A DNA stretch of 49,647 nt from Bacillus sp. AFS098217 (GTDB lineage: Bacteria > Bacillota > Bacilli > Bacillales > Bacillaceae_G): the NCBI RefSeq assembly GCF_002551815.1, contig NZ_NVPR01000038.1, positions 1-49,647 of the forward strand, written 5' to 3'. The position numbers were made by a program, and so were the translations under genes. This document shows, one piece after another, positions 44,351 through 49,647 of this stretch. Numbering within the stretch: the stretch's first letter is position 1; every line of letters starts with the position of its first letter. The notes beneath the pieces were generated by a model. It had not been told where the DNA came from, made no database searches, and worked only from the letters and a program-made list of their open reading frames with translations.

Positions 44351-44537
44351 GTTATTCACCTCTAATCCTTCCTCTTTCATGTTAGCCAATTCATCGCGAT
44401 TTGACAAATATTATTCCACCTTCCTCCCTATTTGCCACGTTTTTTTGGATAGACTATAATAAAGTGAAACTTTCTTTTGCTGTGTTTTACCGTTTTAGCG
44501 GAGCAATATAATTATTACATATCAGGGGGACTTCTAC

Positions 44538-45419
44538 ATGAAAACAAACTTGAAGATTCAAAACATTATTTTTATTTTAATTGGTTCCGCTATTTTCTCT
44601 TTTGGCATCGTAAATATCAATATTGAAAACCACTTAGCAGAAGGCGGATTTACAGGCATTACGTTATTATTATATTTTCTATTTTCACTTGATCCTTCTT
44701 ATACAAACTTAATCTTAAACATTCCTCTGTTTTTCGTCGGTTGGAAATTACTCGGCCGGACAACTTTCTTATATACATTAATCGGAACATTTAGCGTCTC
44801 CTTATTTCTATGGATTTTTCAGCGTTATGAATTATTCAATTTACATTTAAACTTACAAAACGATATGACACTAGCAGCACTGTTCGCCGGGGCATTTATT
44901 GGGATTGGTCTTGGAATTATATTCAAATATGGCGGAACAACTGGTGGTGTCGATATCATTGCAAGGCTAGCTCATAAATATATTGGCTGGAGCATGGGAA
45001 AAACAATGTTTATGTTTGATGCTGTTGTCATTTTCATCTCCATCCTTACATATTTATCTTATCGCGAAGGCATGTATACATTGGTTGCTGTCTTTATTGG
45101 CGCAAAGGTTATTGATTTTATGCAAGAAGGAGCTTATGCAGCAAAAGGGGCAACCATTATCTCAGATAAAAACGACGAAATTGCTGCCAAGATTTTATCC
45201 GAAATGGAGCGCGGGGCAACCTTTTTAAAAGCTGTTGGTTCCTATACAAAGATTGAGCGAAACGTACTTTATTGCGTTGTTGCAAAAAACGAAATCGTAA
45301 AATTAAAAAATATTATTACTTCTGTAGATCCTCATGCATTTGTTGCAGTAAGTGATGTACATGATGTAGTGGGTGAAGGATTTACACTGGATGAGAATAA
45401 AAATCCGTTACATAACTAA
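44538..45419 (+). CDS. ypjC: YitT-family membrane protein YpjC
   Basis: 293-residue protein with five to six membrane helices (about 10-170) and a cytoplasmic C-terminal DUF2179 domain (about 205-285). The YitT signature GGTTGGVDIIARL is present. Function is not known. AGGGGGAC precedes the ATG. It is divergent to ypjD. A -10-like TATAAT at 44455 overlaps an ATAAAGTGAAAC repeat end. Confidence 0.9.
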   Translation: MKTNLKIQNIIFILIGSAIFSFGIVNINIENHLAEGGFTGITLLLYFLFSLDPSYTNLILNIPLFFVGWKLLGRTTFLYTLIGTFSVSLFLWIFQRYELFNLHLNLQNDMTLAALFAGAFIGIGLGIIFKYGGTTGGVDIIARLAHKYIGWSMGKTMFMFDAVVIFISILTYLSYREGMYTLVAVFIGAKVIDFMQEGAYAAKGATIISDKNDEIAAKILSEMERGATFLKAVGSYTKIERNVLYCVVAKNEIVKLKNIITSVDPHAFVAVSDVHDVVGEGFTLDENKNPLHN

Positions 45420-45438
45420 ACATGCCAACGACAGAAAA

Positions 45439-45481
45439 CTAGAAAAGCGATCGAACCCGATAAGCTTTTCTAGTTTTTTAA
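45439..45481 (+). terminator. Terminator of ypjC
   Basis: CTAGAAAAGC / GCTTTTCTAG stem followed by TTTTTTA, 20 nt after the stop. Confidence 0.85.
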
Positions 45482-45501
45482 TACTTCTAGAAAGATATCT
45501 A

Positions 45502-46134
45502 CTATATGTACTTCCTCAACTTTTCTAAATCATCATAAATGAATTCCAACAAACTTCTATTATAAAAAATAGAAGCCGGATGAAAAGTCGGAAAAATATT
45601 ATATACTTTCTCAGTCCATACAAATTCCGTACCTTGATGATTTTTCAACTTTTGTACTGGCTGCTGTAATAATTCTCCGTGAACATCCGTAATCTTTTTA
45701 TCCCGTCCAACCAAACGCTTTAATGCAATATTCCCAAGCGTTACGATAACCGGTGCCTGAATTTGTTCTAGTTCATAATCTAACAAAGGAGCATGTGCAA
45801 GTATCTCTTTTTGAGTTGGTGTTCGGTTATATTTTTTCTGACTAACTTGTCCATTTCGTTCTCTTTTCTCTCTCCAGGTATAGGGACGGCTTCGAACCGC
45901 ACTCGTAATGTATACTTCTTGCCTTGTAATATCAATGTGCTCTAAAAATGTCATTAGCTGCTTCCCTGCGCTTCCACTAAATGGAATACCATTATGAATT
46001 TCCGTTTCTCCAGGTGCTTCCCCAACAAGCATCAATTTGGGATTTTTGGGACCCTGTCCACATAAAAATCCCTCTAGTGCATAGTTAGTACTACGCTCTT
46101 TCACATGCTGTACTAATGAATCTGGATATTGCAT
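45502..46134 (-). CDS. Uracil-DNA glycosylase superfamily protein
   Basis: 210-residue UDG of the family 4/5 kind. Motif 1 reads LVGEAPGETE (about residues 37-46), GIPFSGSAGKQL follows, ITSAVRSRP is motif 3, and HPASIFYN is the C-terminal substrate motif. Only one cysteine is present in the whole protein, so the 4Fe-4S cluster of typical family 4 enzymes cannot form. The start is uncertain among three Met/Val codons; ATG 46134 fits the AAGGTG site best. Monocistronic. Confidence 0.85.
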   Translation of the reverse strand: MQYPDSLVQHVKERSTNYALEGFLCGQGPKNPKLMLVGEAPGETEIHNGIPFSGSAGKQLMTFLEHIDITRQEVYITSAVRSRPYTWREKRERNGQVSQKKYNRTPTQKEILAHAPLLDYELEQIQAPVIVTLGNIALKRLVGRDKKITDVHGELLQQPVQKLKNHQGTEFVWTEKVYNIFPTFHPASIFYNRSLLEFIYDDLEKLRKYI

Positions 46135-46313
46135 TTCCATCACCTTCACTTATCATCACTTGATCTATACTTATTATACGCATTAAAATTCATTACACTA
46201 CTTTTCATTTATCAAGTTAAGGTAATACACGAATAAAGGGATGTTGATCATTTGCTTTAAAAAGAAAATTGCGATATTTACATAATGTAATGTATACTAT
46301 TTCATGGCTTTAA

Positions 46314-46418
46314 ATACAAGTCTACAAGAAATTCACATTAGAATTTGGTCCAACAGTTAATATGAACTTACAAGATACTACCAAAGGTCAAACGGTTAAA
46401 TTTGAATTACCAAGATAA
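46314..46418 (+). pseudogene. Possible 3' gene remnant, unknown family
   Basis: An open frame without a proper start reads ..KKFTLEFGPTVNMNLQ and ends ..QTVKFELPR, with a stop at 46416-46418. Codon use is protein-like, but the frame is closed by a stop just upstream (46311) and no ribosome site is seen. It sits in a 310-nt space with no other gene and may be the tail of a deleted secreted protein. Not recognised. Confidence 0.3.
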
Positions 46419-46447
46419 AAAAAGACTATCGAAATCGATAGCCTTTA
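46415..46447 (-). terminator. Terminator of yugP
   Basis: GGCTATCGATTTCGATAGTC followed by TTTTTTTA on the minus strand (GCTATCGA/TCGATAGT), overlapping the yugP stop. Confidence 0.85.
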
Positions 46448-47128
46448 ATCATCACTACGCTGCATACCCGTATACACTAGTACTAAACGAAGTAATTCAA
46501 ATACCGCCACAGCCGCAGCTGCCACATATGTTAACGCCGCTGCATTCAATACTTTACGAGCTTGCCCATATTCATCTGTTGATACAATTCCAAGTGCTTC
46601 AATTTGCTGCATCGCACGTTTAGATGCATCAAACTCAACCGGTAATGTAACAAGTTGGAAAATCACACCTGCTGCCATTAAAACAATACCTAATAGCAAC
46701 AATTTTGTCATCGTCGCAAATATACCAATCATTATAAAGATCCATGACATATTCGATCCAAAGTTCGCAATCGGAACTAGTGAATGGCGAATGCGCATAA
46801 AATTATAATCTTTCGCGTCCTGAATCGCATGTCCTACTTCATGAGCCGCTACAGCTGTTCCTGCAACAGAATGGCCATAATAGTTATCTGTAGACAAGCG
46901 AACCGTCTTTGCTGTTGGATCATAGTGATCTGATAAATGACCTGGTGTTTCTTCTACAGCAACATTGTACAAACCATTTTCATCTAGAATTTTTCGAGCT
47001 ACTTCCGCCCCTGTCATACCTGATGTGGAATATACTTGTGAATACTTACTATAAGCACTACGTACTTTAGACTGTGCATACAACGGTATGATCATAATGA
47101 TCGCGAAGTAAATTAAATAAAACATCAT
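46445..47128 (-). CDS. yugP: Membrane zinc metallopeptidase YugP
   Basis: 227-residue integral membrane protease-like protein (B. subtilis YugP, 225). N-terminal membrane helix (about 3-20), zinc motif HEVGH at residues 96-100 with AIQDAKDY, two or three membrane helices from about 120 on. Substrate unknown. GGAGG lies upstream of two successive ATG codons; the second (47125) has better spacing. Not in the ypj region of B. subtilis, so it is an insertion or rearrangement relative to it. Confidence 0.9.
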   Translation of the reverse strand: MMFYLIYFAIIMIIPLYAQSKVRSAYSKYSQVYSTSGMTGAEVARKILDENGLYNVAVEETPGHLSDHYDPTAKTVRLSTDNYYGHSVAGTAVAAHEVGHAIQDAKDYNFMRIRHSLVPIANFGSNMSWIFIMIGIFATMTKLLLLGIVLMAAGVIFQLVTLPVEFDASKRAMQQIEALGIVSTDEYGQARKVLNAAALTYVAAAAVAVFELLRLVLVYTGMQRSDD

Positions 47129-47230
47129 GAACCTCCAGTAAAGTCGTAATTATTAATACTTCCCATTCTATTTTCTTCTTTAAACATTGTCAATAAAGAA
47201 ACCTTACAATCCTTGCCTTCATTTACAGTG

Positions 47231-48019
47231 TTATCGATTTTTAGAATGAAGACCACTTTTACGCTTCGCCTTCTCACCTTTGTATTTTCTCCACCCTACA
47301 TATGTTAATGTGAATAAAATAATCCCTCCTGTAATTGTCATAAACCAAATAAGAGACGAATCTACTTCATCTTTCTTTACCGTTTGAAATATTTTTTGTA
47401 AATCTCCTTTAATGATGCCTAATTGCGTTTGCCCACTTTTATTTTTTAACATCATATTACGAAATTCATCCAAATACGATAAGTGTGCATTCACACGCTG
47501 CGATTGATTCTCTGGTAGCGCAATCATTAAGCTTGGATAAATAATATCAAATTCATGCAAAAATGTATTTAACGATTGTTGAAAACGCTCATCGTCTTCC
47601 TTCTTCATTGCTTTTTCCACTTTAGCGAAAGCGCCCATGACCCGCTCTTCTCGCTCGATCCAAAGAGGTTGAAATTTAGATACCTCTGCATCTACCGCCA
47701 ATTGCAAGGCTAACACATCGTCTATCTTCATCTGTCTATCTAAACTTTCCTCTCCGAGAGATTGTTGGGCTTTATCATATGCTAAAGAAATGACTCGAAA
47801 ATGCATCGGTGTTACTTTCTTTTCTTGTACATTCTCCTTTAACACAAATTGCTCTGAAAAATGTTGTAACACTTGTATTGCTTTTTCATCTTCTTTTTGT
47901 TTGACAAGCTGCAAAGAATCATCTAATAACCCTGTTAATTCATTCCATTCTTCAGCATATATACGTACTGGAAACAATATAAGCAGAAATGCTATCATTC
48001 CAATTAATGCTTTCTTCAT
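47231..48019 (-). CDS. ypjB: Sporulation protein YpjB
   Basis: 262-residue protein with an N-terminal signal peptide (about 1-22), a helical extracytoplasmic domain, and one C-terminal membrane helix (about 225-245) ending in a basic tail (KYKGEKAKRKSG). B. subtilis YpjB is a sporulation-linked protein of unknown biochemical role. GGGGGGAC lies upstream of the ATG. Confidence 0.88.
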   Translation of the reverse strand: MKKALIGMIAFLLILFPVRIYAEEWNELTGLLDDSLQLVKQKEDEKAIQVLQHFSEQFVLKENVQEKKVTPMHFRVISLAYDKAQQSLGEESLDRQMKIDDVLALQLAVDAEVSKFQPLWIEREERVMGAFAKVEKAMKKEDDERFQQSLNTFLHEFDIIYPSLMIALPENQSQRVNAHLSYLDEFRNMMLKNKSGQTQLGIIKGDLQKIFQTVKKDEVDSSLIWFMTITGGIILFTLTYVGWRKYKGEKAKRKSGLHSKNR

Positions 48020-48124
48020 TCCGGTCCCCCCTATAACTACTAGTACAAAATATGTTTAGGTGGACAAGAATAGAACGAAGGCGAAAAATATTTCATCCCA
48101 ATTGGGAAGGAATACAGTTTCACT

Positions 48125-48811
48125 TTATGAATAAAGTTTTTTCGCGGAAGATTTTCTCTTCTTTACTAAATATCGATACAAGCCATAACAAAAAACACTT
48201 CCACATAAAATCAATATTAAAATTACACATGCTGCATGCATAAAAAATTGTTCTGGTAACATTAAAATAATAGGATCTGTTTCACTATCAAATTGCCAGT
48301 AATCATTACTAAACAAGAGCTTATGAAATAATACAAAACTCTTTTCGAAATCAATAGCAATTGGTAGGGTAAGCGCTATCGGAAATATAATTGTGAGAAT
48401 TGCACCATATAATAAAAATCTCACTTTTCGTTTACGTAATAAATACCACCCGCCCAGTAAAACGATCCCGAGCGCCATACACATTGCATATTGAATATTC
48501 ACTAAAATATTTTTCACATCTACAAAATGGATTCTTCCATTTGTAGACATATCCAGGGTAGGGAACTGTAATGACCCATGATAAAAAGGAGAAAGATATG
48601 TAATTAGTACATCATAGTTCTTCTTAATCTCCAGCTCTGTCATATTAGCCAAATCTGGTATATTTAAAAAGTGTATATCTGCATAATATAACCATTTCCC
48701 ATACACAACAATTGTAGTTGCAATCGCAAAAATAGAAAATGCTATACAGTATGCAACGATAGAATTTATAAAGCTATCTAGCATTCTTATCCCTATCTTA
48801 TTTTCATTCAT
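48125..48811 (-). CDS. lit: Lit-type lipoprotein acyltransferase (DUF1461)
   Basis: 228-residue membrane protein with four helices (about 15-37, 105-125, 131-152, 190-212). The extracytoplasmic segments carry the DUF1461/TIGR01906 signatures IHFVDVK (His95) and FHKLLFSNDYWQFD (His163), then DPIILMLPEQFF. Members called Lit move an acyl chain within lipoproteins to make N-acyl, S-monoacyl (lyso) lipoproteins, and were described in Enterococcus and B. cereus. Family membership is clear from the motifs; true Lit activity is inference, as several DUF1461 subgroups exist. GGGGGAAAG upstream. Confidence 0.72.
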   Translation of the reverse strand: MNENKIGIRMLDSFINSIVAYCIAFSIFAIATTIVVYGKWLYYADIHFLNIPDLANMTELEIKKNYDVLITYLSPFYHGSLQFPTLDMSTNGRIHFVDVKNILVNIQYAMCMALGIVLLGGWYLLRKRKVRFLLYGAILTIIFPIALTLPIAIDFEKSFVLFHKLLFSNDYWQFDSETDPIILMLPEQFFMHAACVILILILCGSVFCYGLYRYLVKKRKSSAKKLYS

Positions 48812-48839
48812 TTACTTTCCCCCAATTCTTCATTTAAAT

Positions 48840-49457
48840 TTATAGCGAAAATTGCTTTCGATTCTTTCTTAAGCAAAAATAATATGTAACCCCTAACACA
48901 GCGATACTCAACCAAAACGTAAAATAACCGATTTGCTCTACGAACAAATGCATAATTCCATATCTCGGCATTTGCCAAAATAGATAATCAATCACATCAT
49001 TATGTAATGTCCATACACCCGCTACAATAAAATGCCACTTTTTTATACGGTAAAATGGGGCATACAGTAAACCTTGTATAGCCATTGCAAGATGAGAAAG
49101 AACTAACATATAACTCATAAATCCAAGATGCCCCTTCACCACAAACATAATACCATTGACAACAACAGCCCAAATGCCATATTTCATTAAAGAAATAATC
49201 GCTAAAGCTTCTACTAATCCCCAATTTTTATTTTGCAAAAAAGCAAATAAAACAAACACAAAAAAGAGACTTGCTATAGGACTATCGGGAACAAACGGCC
49301 AAAATATGAGTGAAGTTTCCTTAAGTTGATTTCCATACCAAATAAATCCATAAATCGTACCTAATATGTTGATAACTAATAAAAATAATAAAACTGAACG
49401 TTGCCTTAATATCGCATACAAGTAAGCCAATTTGTATGTACAACACCTTTCAAACAA
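48840..49457 (-). CDS. ypjA: YpjA, DUF1405 membrane protein
   Basis: About 205 residues with six membrane helices, DUF1405 family; B. subtilis YpjA is about 186 residues. Conserved polar patches include YGNQL, FVPDSPIASLFF and HNDVIDY. Function unknown. The start is unclear: TTG at 49457 has AGGGA 6 nt upstream, and no in-frame ATG stands before the first helix. Last gene of the window, next to a bcr1 copy. Confidence 0.82.
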   Translation of the reverse strand: MFERCCTYKLAYLYAILRQRSVLLFLLVINILGTIYGFIWYGNQLKETSLIFWPFVPDSPIASLFFVFVLFAFLQNKNWGLVEALAIISLMKYGIWAVVVNGIMFVVKGHLGFMSYMLVLSHLAMAIQGLLYAPFYRIKKWHFIVAGVWTLHNDVIDYLFWQMPRYGIMHLFVEQIGYFTFWLSIAVLGVTYYFCLRKNRKQFSL

Positions 49458-49471
49458 AGTAATTCCCTATC

Positions 49472-49592
49472 ATAAAATGCAACTTTAATCAGCCCACACG
49501 AATCGAGCTGTTACAGGCAGTTTATCTCTCACCTAATTTCTTTTGCTGAACTTTGAGGTGGAAGTATTACTGCTCGCAAATAGCGAGATAAA
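49472..49592 (-). mobile_element. Shortened bcr1 element
   Basis: Reverse copy bounded by ATAAA at 49472-49476 and 49588-49592 (TTTAT on the minus strand). It aligns with the full copy at 24419-24579 over the whole length but lacks the third hairpin and about 5 nt of loop. The hairpin CTCGC-TATTT-GCGAG corresponds to CCCGC-TATTT-GCGGG there. No ORF. The rest to 49647 is AT-rich without a feature. Confidence 0.8.
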
Positions 49593-49647
49593 AAATTCCT
49601 ACTCTATTATAACAAAATTCCTCTTATAAATAACGAAGTCGACTGCA

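Overview
The window is a stretch of low-GC Gram-positive chromosome from the Bacillus cereus group. The gene order follows, in one direction, the Bacillus subtilis ypb-ypj segment: dynA/ypbS, pbuX-xpt, ypwA, ypvA, yptA-like, ypsC, rnpB, gpsB, ypsA, cotD, yppGFED, sspM, yppC, recU-ponA, ypoC-nth-dnaD, aspB-ypmB-ypmA, dinG, panDCB, birA-cca-bshA-bshB1-mgsA-dapB-ypjD, ypjC, ypjB, ypjA. The B. cereus group is indicated by two copies of a ~155-bp repeat bounded by TTTAT, matching the group-specific element bcr1, and by close agreement of several proteins (e.g. Cca) with remembered B. cereus/B. anthracis sequences. The agreement looks imperfect, so this may be a more divergent member of the group; the species cannot be fixed from sequence alone. 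No phage, plasmid, IS transposase, CRISPR or defence island is visible. The window is mostly core housekeeping chromosome.

Layout. 1-770: no protein gene, but two tandem homologous ~177-nt sequences on the minus strand that fold like a rod-shaped non-coding RNA (possibly 6S-like), with a good promoter and terminators. 775-6389: rhodanese, YpbS, a GNAT enzyme, a small unknown protein and the double-headed dynamin DynA. 6519-6690: a 28-residue hydrophobic peptide behind a promoter overlapped by two Fur boxes. 6879-11060: a DUF418 membrane protein, the guanine-riboswitch-controlled xpt-pbuX purine salvage operon and a methionine aminopeptidase. 11360-13655: a three-gene ba3-type cytochrome oxidase operon, including a 48-residue subunit IIa. 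13730-20361: accessory enzymes, M32 carboxypeptidase, the DinG-like helicase YpvA, and the rRNA methyltransferase-like YpsC. 20530-22008: RNase P RNA, GpsB, YpsA. 22065-25951: spore and small yp* proteins (CotD with a glycine-rich expansion, YppG with a Met-Asn-Gln repeat, SspM) and a bcr1 element.

26055-29149: recU-ponA (recombination and cell wall synthesis), then convergent ypoC-nth-dnaD. 31211-33101: aspB-ypmB-ypmA. 33349-36141: dinG. 36338-38419: pantothenate operon panB-panC-panD behind a tandem pan-motif-like leader with a terminator. 38795-44350: a tightly packed run (ypjD, dapB, mgsA, bshB1, bshA, cca, birA) with 4-nt or similar overlaps, covering lysine/peptidoglycan precursor synthesis, methylglyoxal, bacillithiol, tRNA CCA addition and biotin attachment. 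44538-49457: YitT-family YpjC, a uracil-DNA glycosylase-like protein, the YugP zinc peptidase, YpjB, a Lit-type (DUF1461) membrane protein and YpjA; a shortened bcr1 copy closes the window.

The strongest unexplained signals are the tandem structured RNA pair at 276-668, the Fur-controlled micro-peptide at 6519-6605, compensatory changes in the two bcr1 copies, and covarying tandem hairpins ahead of panB.
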